Shown here: one piece after another, positions 52,132 through 59,335 of the stretch
How positions within the stretch are numbered: position 1 is the first letter of the stretch
Layout: each line of letters opens with the position of its first letter
Assembly: GCF_001612745.1 (NCBI RefSeq)
Contig: NZ_BDBA01000030.1
Location: 25,591 to 89,590, forward strand
DNA from: Nocardia amamiensis NBRC 102102
Lineage (GTDB): Bacteria > Actinomycetota > Actinomycetes > Mycobacteriales > Mycobacteriaceae
Length of the DNA: 64,000 nucleotides
Reading direction: 5' to 3'
Notes under the pieces: generated by a model
The model's database searches: none
Seen by the model: only the letters and a program-made list of their open reading frames with translations
What the model was told of the DNA's origin: nothing
Translations under genes and position numbers: made by a program

Positions 52132-52244
52132 CGCTGGGTGGCCTGACGCAGGTCCGGCTCGTGCGGGACGATGCGCCGTGTGGGAGCCACGGCGTCACCC
52201 CGGTGCCGGGTACCGGGACCAACGGTCGCCTCGGTGGCATGCAT
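52128..52244 (-). CDS. small ORF coupled to the toxin-like gene, 38 aa
   Basis: ATG 52244 opens MHATEATVGPGTRHRGDAVA and continues PTRRIVPHEPDLRQATQR, ending at a TGA that shares ATGA with the toxin-like gene start. Such a 4-base overlap indicates translational coupling, and GGGGCGTGGAAA lies just upstream of the start. It is hydrophilic with no known domain. The toxin-like gene lacks a ribosome site of its own, which supports this being its leader cistron. Confidence 0.45.
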   Translation of the reverse strand: MHATEATVGPGTRHRGDAVAPTRRIVPHEPDLRQATQR

Positions 52245-52434
52245 TTTCCACGCCCCGCAGGTGTAGCCCCTTTGGGGCTTGACGCGCGCCGTTCAGTGGG
52301 CTTACCTGGCAAAACACAGTTGACCGACCTTGGCTGACTGCAGGGGTAAAGGGGCGGAAAACTGTTCGGCTACAAGGCGATCGAGTTGAGTCGGCGACGT
52401 CGGTCACGACCGGCGACAAGGGGAGAGCGACGCT

Positions 52435-53925
52435 ATGACGGGGAGAGCGAGCTGTGCCAAATGCGGTGGGGTTTGGCATGCAGGGAGTCGGGGTGCGGTA
52501 TGCGCGTCGTGTCTGCGTGTTGTCGGGCTTTCTGGTCCGATCCCGCCAGAGTTCTATGAACAGCCGCTGGTGCGGGATGCGTTGGCGGCCTACGACTTCG
52601 GCGCTGTGTTCCTTGCGCTGCGCGAACACACGGGGTTGAGCCAAACTCAGCTCGGCGCCCTGCTCGACCTGAGCCAGCCCCGAGTATCAGCGGTCGAGCG
52701 CGGCGAGCGGCGCATCGGGCACGTCAAAGTCGTGGCACGAGTGGCGGCGCGGCTGGGGATTCCGGCGCAGAGCCTGGGCTTTCCGTGCACGGATGCCGGT
52801 AGCCTTAGGGTAAAGGAGGTGAGTTGGGTGGAGCGACGAGACTTCCTGGTCCTTGCTACCGCCGCGACGCTCGGCTCCGGTCTGTATCCGGAACTGGCCC
52901 GGCTGGGCAACGAGCTGCCGGGCGAATGTGCACCGGTCACTCGCACTCACATCGGCGCGGCCGACATTGATGCGATCGAAGCCATCAGTGAGGGGTTTCG
53001 ACGCTGGGACCTTGCCTACGGCGGAGGACTGTGCCGGACGGCGGCACTCGCACAGGTGCACCAGGCACGCGCCCTGGAGAGCGCCGACTGCAGTCCAAAC
53101 GTGCGTACCCGCTATTGGATCGCCGCTGCCGACTTGGCGGCGACCGCGGCCTGGCTTTTCTACGACGGTGCCGAGGATCACGAGTCAGCTCGTCGGCTGT
53201 GGGCTTACGCGCTCGATCTCACCTACAGAGGGCAGGATGATCCGCGCAGTACTGATCTGGCGGTGAGCATCCTCCTCGACATGGCTCACCAGTCCGAGCA
53301 CCTGTGGCGGCCACTGAACCCCCAGCATCGCAACGATCGCCGACCCAAGGAAGCGCTGTCGCTTGCCCACCTCGCGGCGACGACGGCCAGTACGAGAAAG
53401 CATCCGGTCAGCACGATCACGGCGGGCTTCATGTCCGCGAGAACTGCCTTATACTGGGCGGCAATTGGCGAGTCCGAACATATGCGTCGAGCCATCGGCA
53501 CCGCACAAGAGCACTACAGTACGGTCAATGCCGACAACACCCCGCCTTGGGCGTCGTACATTACTCCATCGGAAATCAGTGCGCAGGAAGGCCATTCGTA
53601 CTACCTGCTATCGCTGACTGACACCGCCGTCGCCCCCGCCGCCATTGACCCGTTGACCACCGCCGTCAACGGCCACCCGCCCGAGCACGCCCACAGCCGG
53701 GCCAGCCAGCTGCCGACATTGGCCGCCGCATGCCTGCAGGCCGGTGACTACGATGCTGCGGCGGCCCATGCCCGCGAGGCGATCACCACCCTCGGCTCGG
53801 TGTCGTCGCAACGCTGCCGCACACGCCTGCGCGATCTGGACGCCCTCGCTGCCCGCTACGACCGCAACCCCGCCGTAGCCGAAATGCGCGAGGAGATCCG
53901 CACGGTCGCACCAGCTGCCCTGTGA
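52435..53925 (+). CDS. XRE-type regulator with zinc-ribbon-like start and TPR-like domain
   Basis: A 496-aa protein. The first 30 residues have CAKCGGVW ... CASCLRVV, a zinc-knuckle-like pair of Cys-x-x-Cys. The helix-turn-helix is ALREHTGLSQTQLGALLDLSQPRVSAVERGERRI. A central hydrophobic patch (RRDFLVLATAATLGSGLYPEL) precedes a long helical TPR-like region to the end. GGGGAGAG precedes the ATG and is repeated just inside the gene. It diverges from the toxin-like operon with 190 bases between and may regulate it. A remnant of a second copy lies at 50166-50240. Confidence 0.83.
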   Translation: MTGRASCAKCGGVWHAGSRGAVCASCLRVVGLSGPIPPEFYEQPLVRDALAAYDFGAVFLALREHTGLSQTQLGALLDLSQPRVSAVERGERRIGHVKVVARVAARLGIPAQSLGFPCTDAGSLRVKEVSWVERRDFLVLATAATLGSGLYPELARLGNELPGECAPVTRTHIGAADIDAIEAISEGFRRWDLAYGGGLCRTAALAQVHQARALESADCSPNVRTRYWIAAADLAATAAWLFYDGAEDHESARRLWAYALDLTYRGQDDPRSTDLAVSILLDMAHQSEHLWRPLNPQHRNDRRPKEALSLAHLAATTASTRKHPVSTITAGFMSARTALYWAAIGESEHMRRAIGTAQEHYSTVNADNTPPWASYITPSEISAQEGHSYYLLSLTDTAVAPAAIDPLTTAVNGHPPEHAHSRASQLPTLAAACLQAGDYDAAAAHAREAITTLGSVSSQRCRTRLRDLDALAARYDRNPAVAEMREEIRTVAPAAL

Positions 53926-53934
53926 ACACGGATA

Positions 53935-54039
53935 GTGGTCTGCCCGGCACTGATGCTCTTCATGCGGCCGGGTGGGGACACAACATTCACGGGCGCGTCC
54001 ATCGCCGTGGACGGAGGGTTCACGGGCCTGAACGACGCT
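53935..54039 (+). pseudogene. short-chain dehydrogenase C-terminal remnant
   Basis: LMLFMRPGGDTTFTGASIAV followed by DGGFTGLND is the C-terminal signature of a short-chain dehydrogenase (the usual form is TGASLAVDGGFT). The Rossmann domain and Tyr-x-x-x-Lys active site are missing; upstream is the end of the XRE gene. It is a truncated remnant, further evidence of recombination in this region. Confidence 0.6.
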
Positions 54040-54089
54040 GGTTTCGTCCAGGGTCCCACCGCGCCAGTTCAGGTCTACGATCGTTCCGC

Positions 54090-54383
54090 TCAGGAGAGTC
54101 GGCGCGTCAAGCGCACCGTCACCTCGTCGCCGAGGTCCTTGCCGATGATCTTCCGGAACGGCGCGCGAAGCGGCAGCATGTGCGTTCCGCCGCCCACCGG
54201 TAACAACGTCGCCTCATAGGCGTGGCCGTCGACGGTTCCCGCCACCTTGACCGCCCTCCCAGTACCGAAGAACTCCGCCGAGCCGGGCATTCGCACACAG
54301 GGCCAACCGCTGTTGGAATCGGGAACGATCGCGGCGGTGAACGTGGTGTCGATGTCGAGCACTGTCCTAACGGTCTCAGCCAT
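54090..54383 (-). CDS. DUF1905 family protein
   Basis: A 97-aa protein that is one DUF1905 domain: DIDTTFTAAIVPDSNSGWPCVRMPGSAEFFGTGRAVKVAGTVDGHAYEATLLPVGGGTHMLPLRAPFRKIIGKDLGDEVTVRL. The family positions around HMLPL and R-IIGK-GD-V-V are complete. ATG 54383 has GGAGG 8 bases upstream. It overlaps the mycothiol enzyme gene by 8 bases, and both appear to be under the TetR operators at 55031-55078. The function of the family is not established. Confidence 0.87.
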   Translation of the reverse strand: MAETVRTVLDIDTTFTAAIVPDSNSGWPCVRMPGSAEFFGTGRAVKVAGTVDGHAYEATLLPVGGGTHMLPLRAPFRKIIGKDLGDEVTVRLTRRLS

Positions 54384-55014
54384 GGCGAATTCCTCCATCT
54401 CGGGTCAGCGTCCGGGCGCCTGGGCCGGTCAACTCGGCCGCGCCGGTGGGCCGCCCGGATACCGCTAGCAGCAGCGCCAGGGCGGTGCCCCGCGTCTGCG
54501 GTCCCTGGCCGAGGTCGATGTCCGCGTCGGTCGCCACCAACCGCAACCCCTGTGCCCGTTCCTTGCCTCCGCCATGCTTCCCGCTGGTGCCGAGTTGATA
54601 CCGCAGAGCGACGGCGACGTGTGCCGCCGGATAGCTCCGCGTCAGCCCGAGTGGGCGCCGAATGTCTTCGCCGTGCACGAAAACCTCGACCAGCCGGGTG
54701 GTCTTCGGCGCCGGGGCGCTGGTGGTCCTGCGACTTGCCGCACGGAACGAGGCGAGCGTGAGCCTTGGTTCGCCGGCACGTTCCCGGGCGACCCCCGCGT
54801 TGTTGTAGCGGTCGAAGTCGAAGCGGGCGGCGGCGAAACGCAGCAGGAAGTTGAGCCGGGTGGTCTTGGCGTCGTCAGCGAGATGGGCCACGACGTCATG
54901 AACGTCCCAGCCGGGGCACAGCGACGGTATGGCCCACCGCTCAGCGGGGACGCTCTCCAAGTCTCTGATCAGCGCGTCGCGTTCGGCGTGGACCACGGCC
55001 CAGATCTCGTTCAC
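54376..55014 (-). CDS. maleylpyruvate isomerase family mycothiol-dependent enzyme
   Basis: A 212-aa DinB-like four-helix protein. The N-terminal motif VHAERDALIRDLESVPAERWAIPSLCPGWDVHDVVAHLADDAKTT carries the DinB metal His (DVHDVVAHL). VEVFVHGEDIRRPLG supplies the second His and an Asp. Such enzymes use mycothiol, the actinobacterial thiol, in isomerase or S-transfer reactions. It is the first gene of a minus-strand pair with DUF1905 and is divergent from a TetR gene. The substrate is unknown. Confidence 0.87.
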   Translation of the reverse strand: MNEIWAVVHAERDALIRDLESVPAERWAIPSLCPGWDVHDVVAHLADDAKTTRLNFLLRFAAARFDFDRYNNAGVARERAGEPRLTLASFRAASRRTTSAPAPKTTRLVEVFVHGEDIRRPLGLTRSYPAAHVAVALRYQLGTSGKHGGGKERAQGLRLVATDADIDLGQGPQTRGTALALLLAVSGRPTGAAELTGPGARTLTRDGGIRHG

Positions 55015-55030
55015 ATCTACCCCTCATTCA

Positions 55031-55078
55031 ACTGAACCGTACAGTACAGGAAAGGGCAACTGTACTCAAGAGTTCAGT
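55031..55078. promoter_or_regulatory. paired TetR operators between divergent genes
   Basis: Two 20-bp sites share the pattern ACTGwAC-N6-GTwCAG: 55031-55050 (ACTGAAC...GTACAG) and 55059-55078 (ACTGTAC...GTTCAGT). The second is a near-perfect palindrome. Centres are 28 bp apart. They lie between the mycothiol-enzyme operon (start 55014, minus) and the TetR gene (GTG 55096, plus). A -10-like TAGGAT (55084-55089) ends 6 bases before that GTG, so the TetR mRNA may be leaderless. Confidence 0.7.
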
Positions 55079-55095
55079 CTCGATAGGATGCCGGC

Positions 55096-55740
55096 GTGGG
55101 CAGAGACAGCGGCAGGTCGTCCGCGCCATCGGGGAAGCGAGCCGAACACAGCCGGCGGGCGATCCTGACGGCTGCGCGGGAGATGTTCATTCGTGAGGGG
55201 TTCGACGCCGGCATGGACATGATCGCCGCCACGGCTGGGGTGTCCAAGGTGACCGTGTACAACCACTTCGGCAGCAAGGAGGAGCTGTTCACCGAGGTCA
55301 TCGGCCAGGCGATGGGCGGGGCACACGAGACGATGGCCGAGGTACGAGCTCGTCTCGCCGACATCGAGGACGTGCGCGAGGCCCTGCTCCACACCGCCCG
55401 CGCCCTGGTCGCGGCGGCCACCGACCCGTCAAGGCTGGCGCTGCGCAACCTCGTGACCGGTGAGCTGCGCCGTTTCCCCCAACTCGGCCGGGCCTACCGG
55501 GAAAGTGGGCCGACCCGCTCCGGCGCCGCTTTGGGCGAAGTATTCGGCGATCTGTGCGACCGCGGCCAGCTGGAAATCGCTGACATCGATGTGGCCGTGA
55601 TCCAGTTCTTCGGCCTGACCATTTACCCCCATCTGATCGTCGGCTCGATGGGCGCCGGCCTTCCCCAGGATTTCGCCGACCGGCTCATCACTGACGGCGT
55701 CGACCTGTTCCTGGGGCGGTACCGGATCGGTCGCCGCTGA
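55096..55740 (+). CDS. TetR family regulator
   Basis: A 214-aa TetR protein: AEHSRRAILTAAREMFIREGFDAGMDMIAATAGVSKVTVYNHFGSKEELFTEVI is the DNA-binding domain, with recognition helix VSKVTVYNHF. The remainder is an AefR-like C-terminal domain. GTG 55096 was chosen since it follows the -10 box at leaderless spacing. It is divergent from, and probably represses, the mycothiol-enzyme/DUF1905 pair. Confidence 0.88.
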   Translation: MGRDSGRSSAPSGKRAEHSRRAILTAAREMFIREGFDAGMDMIAATAGVSKVTVYNHFGSKEELFTEVIGQAMGGAHETMAEVRARLADIEDVREALLHTARALVAAATDPSRLALRNLVTGELRRFPQLGRAYRESGPTRSGAALGEVFGDLCDRGQLEIADIDVAVIQFFGLTIYPHLIVGSMGAGLPQDFADRLITDGVDLFLGRYRIGRR

Positions 55741-55777
55741 CATCCGCCGCGACTGGCTCGAACGACAGGGACGAAGT

Positions 55778-56052
55778 GTGTTCGGATACGACCGTGAGCA
55801 TTTCGTGCGCGCCGCGTTCGAGGTTCGGGACCTGCGCCAGTCGGAATCCGAGGAGATAGCGCTGGCACTGGCCGACCGCGCGAGGCGCGACCCCGGTATG
55901 GACACCTACCGGTCTATATCCGGCCGGTGCCGGACAAACCCGCGGCAGCCGAACAGCTGAGAGCCCGGATTTCGTCGCTGCGGGCCGACGACCGCCAGGT
56001 GCGATGGGCCGCAATGTCACGGCCGTACCGGGCATGGGGGGCAGCGGGATGA
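55778..56052 (+). pseudogene. frameshifted small conserved-looking gene
   Basis: GTG 55778 behind AGGGACGAA opens VFGYDREHFVRAAFEVRDLR and continues to DPGMDTYRS; another frame then continues VYIRPVPDKPAAAEQLRARI to a TGA at 56052. The two halves have protein-like composition and join near 55905 to give about 90 residues; the 275-base length fits a single one-base slip. It follows the TetR gene by 37 bases. I recognise no family. A sequencing error cannot be ruled out. Confidence 0.45.
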
Positions 56053-56055
56053 AAC

Positions 56056-57195
56056 TCAGTTGGCTCGACTGTCGGCTACCGCAGGAGGTAGTGGTCGCGC
56101 GTATTCGCCGACGGTGTGGAGGTGGCTCAGCGCTTGGCGGTAGGAGTCCAGCAGGCTCGTCTGGCGGTAGGGCACCTGGATCTCGAGGCAGAACGCTTCG
56201 ACCATCGGCTGGGCTCGGCGCAAGTTGGCCCGCGGCATGGACGGGAACAGGTGGTGCTCGATCTGGTAATTCAGACCGCCCAGGGCCGCGTCGACGAGCC
56301 AACCGCCGCGGACATTGCGAGACGTGAGCACTTGACGGCGGAGGAAGTCTGTCGATTCGCCTTCGGCCAGTACTTCCATCCCCTTGTGGTTGGGGGCGAA
56401 GGTGCAGCCCATGTAGAACCCGAACAGGCCCTGCTGCACGACGATGAAGGCCACCGCTTTGCCCGGCGACAGGACCAGGAATACCGCGGCGAGATACCCG
56501 GCGGCGTGCGCGGCGAGCAGAACGGCCTCCCAGATGCGGTTGGGTATCGCCCAGCGCAGCACCGCCCGAACACTCGCGTAGTGCAGACTGCCCGCCTCGA
56601 GGAACAGCATCGGAAAGAACAGCCAGGCTTGGTAGCGGAAGATCAGCCGCCGCCAACCCTGGCCCGCCCGTGCTCGATCGCCGGAATGGGCCAGCACTCC
56701 CATCACGTCGGGGTCCGCACCTTCGGTGTTGGGGTGAGCGTGGTGCCGGTTGTGGTTACTGACCCACCAACCGATGCTCAGCCCGATACCGAGATTGCCC
56801 GCGATCACACCGAACAGGTAGTTGGCCCGCCGGCTGCCGAAGATCTGCCTGTGCCCGGCATCATGACCGAGAAACGCGATCTGGGCGAACACCACCGCCA
56901 AGAATGCGGCGACGCCCAGTTGCCACCACGAGTCGCCGACGAAGAAGAACGCCGCCCACCCGGCAGCGAACGCCACCGCGGTGACCGCGCTCTTCCAGAC
57001 GTAATACCGCAGCCGCCGATCCAGCAGCCCCGCCTGCCGCACCCGACGCAACAAGACCGCGTACTCGCTGCCACGCGCCGGTCCGTGTTCCCCCCTTCCC
57101 GGTGCGCCTGGATCGATGTGCTCCAAGGCTAGGAGCGCGGTCGTTGTCGCGGCGGATTTCGGCACCACCCAGCCGGTACTACTTTCGATTGCCAT
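56056..57195 (-). CDS. fatty acid desaturase (acyl-CoA/lipid desaturase)
   Basis: A 379-aa membrane di-iron desaturase. The three His boxes are complete: HDAGH (111-115), HNRHH (148-152) and QIEHH near 325, with four hydrophobic segments around them. QIEHH with Gln in the third box is typical of acyl-lipid/linoleoyl-CoA-type desaturases. ATG 57195 was preferred; the frame extends upstream without protein character. It converges on the frameshifted gene. It probably adjusts membrane or mycolate precursor unsaturation. Confidence 0.9.
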   Translation of the reverse strand: MAIESSTGWVVPKSAATTTALLALEHIDPGAPGRGEHGPARGSEYAVLLRRVRQAGLLDRRLRYYVWKSAVTAVAFAAGWAAFFFVGDSWWQLGVAAFLAVVFAQIAFLGHDAGHRQIFGSRRANYLFGVIAGNLGIGLSIGWWVSNHNRHHAHPNTEGADPDVMGVLAHSGDRARAGQGWRRLIFRYQAWLFFPMLFLEAGSLHYASVRAVLRWAIPNRIWEAVLLAAHAAGYLAAVFLVLSPGKAVAFIVVQQGLFGFYMGCTFAPNHKGMEVLAEGESTDFLRRQVLTSRNVRGGWLVDAALGGLNYQIEHHLFPSMPRANLRRAQPMVEAFCLEIQVPYRQTSLLDSYRQALSHLHTVGEYARPLPPAVADSRAN

Positions 57196-57788
57196 GGGCT
57201 GCCTATGCATCCTGTCGTCGTTGTTGGTCTCGGGGCTCGAACCGTTACGCTCCACGGCCTTGCCCAGCACAGCAGGCTATTGGAAGTCAACACATGGAGA
57301 CTCGCTTACCTCGACAACAGAATGTCGCGATGAGAACACCGCCAGGCTAACTGACGTACCGACGGACGGTACATCTGAGTGACCATTGCGCTGCGCCAGC
57401 CTCGGCCGGTGCGCCAGGATTCCGCTGAACGCCCGGCGCGTCGCCATGGGACAACTGCTCGAACCCCATCCTGTTTCCCGGCGGAACCCCCCGTCGCGAC
57501 GATAACGGTCGGCGCTGCGAGCAGCACGACGATGATGATGAAGGCTTCCAGAATGGTGTTCACAACCCTCGCTGGTAGCGTGCGAGCTTCACGCGTGCTC
57601 AGAAGCGCTGAGCTTATGCCGATGTGCATGCGTTCCCGTTGTGGTCGATGACCTGCATGGGCCTGGCAGGGTGTGGACTGGGGTGGTTCCCACTTCGAGT
57701 GGGTGGAGGTGCGAGACGATCCGGACTTCCGTCCGGTACGAGTCTGAATGCCACGGTCAGCGCGCGGTGGTGACCTGGTCCCATGCCG
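57196..57788. other. 593-base region without a supported gene
   Basis: No convincing coding frame. The only frame of note is minus-strand 57306-57629, which begins with a possible membrane helix (NTILEAFIIIVVLLAAPTVI) but then degenerates into Arg/Trp-rich sequence with no ribosome site. The 57700-57740 part holds hairpins belonging to the lipoprotein gene's terminator. The region may be a decayed gene. Confidence 0.4.
57689..57736 (-). terminator. tandem hairpins after the lipoprotein gene
   Basis: CCGGAC (57721-57726) pairs with GTCCGG (57731-57736) around 4 bases, and CCCACT (57689-57694) with AGTGGG (57698-57703) around 3 bases. Both are perfect 6-bp stems located 50-100 bases past the minus-strand stop at 57789. 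Confidence 0.4.
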
Positions 57789-58646
57789 TCAGCAGGTGAA
57801 GTATTCCTTGAAGCGGACGGGGACGCCGTCCGCGGCGGCTGGGCCCCAGCAGATGTCGTGGGGGAAGAAGACATAGTTGGTCCAGCCGCCGGCGGTGCGG
57901 CGGATGATGCGCGCGCTGTCGCCGGGCGAGTCCCAGACGATGTGTGCCCACTCGCCGTCACATTGACTGACTGTGGCCTTCGCGCTGCGGAGATGGTCGA
58001 AACGTATGTCGAGTTCGCGCAAAACCGTTTGGACTGCACACGGCTCGGACGGTTCGGGATCCTGGAAGCGGAACTTGCCGGTGACGGTTTGTCCGGCGTG
58101 GACCAGGAACAGGGTGTGCAGTCCTTCCGGGACCGGCGTCGTACCGGGCGGCGGGGTGCCCATGCCGAAGTAGTAGCAGCCGACCGGCACGGTGAAGGTG
58201 GCCGTTCCGTTCGCGTCGGTGACCGCGTCGCGGCGCAGCGCCTCGGCGGAGGGGGTTGGAATGTCTTTGATCGCAGGGTCGCACGGCTGCCGCAGGCTCA
58301 GTTCGACCGGCACGTTCGGCACTGGGGCGCCGTTGAGGGTGTGGGTGCGTATCACCACGGTGCCGGTGCCCTGCGGCGGATTCGCGGGCGGCGGGGCTGG
58401 TTTGGAGCTGTTCCCTCCATCGTGTGGTGTCGTGATCTCCGCCGTCTTCGGTGTGCCTGCGGGCATCACCGGCGTCGATGGCACGCCGGTCGACTGTGTC
58501 GATGACTGACCGGGCGCCGACGCGGCCGTGGTCGCCGACGCCGGCTCAGCAGCCTGGGTCGGCCCGGGCGCTTTGTCGCTGTGACCACAGCTGGCGACAA
58601 GGCCGACGGCCAACGCCACGGCAGCCGCCATCGGAACCACTCTCAT
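57789..58646 (-). CDS. lipoprotein with carboxypeptidase-regulatory-like (CnaB-type) domain
   Basis: A 285-aa lipoprotein. The signal MRVVPMAAAVALAVGLVASC has lipobox LVASC. A Ser/Thr/Pro/Ala-rich linker of 75 residues follows, then a beta-sandwich region GTVVIRTHTLNGAPVPNVPVELSL ... TDANGTATFTVPVGCYYFGM, the transthyretin/carboxypeptidase-regulatory pattern. The C-terminal part has six Cys-associated positions (CDPAI, GCYYF, PCAVQ, QCDGEW, DICWGP, YFTC) likely forming disulfides. GGGAAAGAGAC precedes ATG 58646. The role is unknown. Confidence 0.75.
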   Translation of the reverse strand: MRVVPMAAAVALAVGLVASCGHSDKAPGPTQAAEPASATTAASAPGQSSTQSTGVPSTPVMPAGTPKTAEITTPHDGGNSSKPAPPPANPPQGTGTVVIRTHTLNGAPVPNVPVELSLRQPCDPAIKDIPTPSAEALRRDAVTDANGTATFTVPVGCYYFGMGTPPPGTTPVPEGLHTLFLVHAGQTVTGKFRFQDPEPSEPCAVQTVLRELDIRFDHLRSAKATVSQCDGEWAHIVWDSPGDSARIIRRTAGGWTNYVFFPHDICWGPAAADGVPVRFKEYFTC

Positions 58647-59060
58647 AGCATGTCTCTTTCCCTTGCCGATCCAGTGCGTATCGTGCACAGCATGGCCATA
58701 ACCAGCTGCTCGCACGAGCTAGATCCTTTCCTGACCGGATAGTCGTCAAATGACGGCCTGCTCGTTACTCTGTTGTCTGCCATATCTTTTCAGGGATTGA
58801 CGCGGAAGGCCGATTGGCTCGGTGGCCCGGCCGCCGGCTTCCTCGACCAGCTCACCTGGTCCGGCTGGACCGAGCCCTACGTGATGGGCGCGAACGTCCG
58901 GAAATGCCGCTGGTCGCGCGACAAACACCGGACAACCTCGCTGTGGGCGTGCTCCGACTACGGGTGCGCGCCTTCCGTGCTTCAGCAAGCCAATCATCGC
59001 CAGGAAGTTGCTGGATTCGTCAATTGGCCATGAGCGGGGAACTACACTGTCGGCGGACGG
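58647..59060. other. 414-base region without a supported gene
   Basis: Neither strand has a convincing gene. A plus-strand frame (58773-59033) contains LGGPAAGFLDQLTWSGWTEP and a minus-strand one (58746-59111) runs through the whole region, but both have shadow-like composition and no ribosome site. It probably contains the promoter of the lipoprotein and decayed sequence leading into the small protein at 59064. Confidence 0.4.
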
Positions 59061-59063
59061 GTG

Positions 59064-59273
59064 ATGGTGTGGGCGGGCCGGTTCAAACACATCGATGTGC
59101 CGATGACGCATCCGCTATGGGCGGCAATCGAGTTTCGCTTCGACCGGCCGAACCGAGTGTGCTTCACCTACGACCCGGCGGTGACCAGTCCGGGGGAGGC
59201 GGAACGGGTGGACGTGCGACTGAGAACGTCGCAGGCGAAGCAACTTACTCGACTGCTGACTCGACCGGCGTGA
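59064..59273 (+). CDS. hypothetical protein, 69 aa
   Basis: MVWAGRFKHIDVPMTHPLWA then AIEFRFDRPNRVCFTYDPAV and a charged end (RVDVRLRTSQAKQLTRLLTR). The composition is protein-like. The frame is open for 30 bases upstream (NYTVGGR) to a stop, so it may be the C-terminal part of a longer broken gene. GTG 59061 is an alternative start. No family recognised. Confidence 0.45.
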   Translation: MVWAGRFKHIDVPMTHPLWAAIEFRFDRPNRVCFTYDPAVTSPGEAERVDVRLRTSQAKQLTRLLTRPA

Positions 59274-59335
59274 GGCCACTGTCGGTTGCCCGGCAAGGTG
59301 ACTCGACGAGATCCGACTGAACCAATAAACTCCGA

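Noticed and set aside
52265..52279. AGCCCC-TTT-GGGGCT hairpin in the region between toxin-like operon and XRE gene
   Set aside because: Sits between two divergent starts where no terminator is expected; too short to call an operator without more copies.
57306..57629. Possible small membrane protein on the minus strand
   Set aside because: One hydrophobic stretch only, then Arg/Trp-rich tail; no ribosome site; no support from neighbours. Mentioned only in the gap description.
58746..59111. Minus-strand 121-codon frame between the lipoprotein and the small protein
   Set aside because: Composition is shadow-like (Pro/His/Arg-rich) and there is no start signal.
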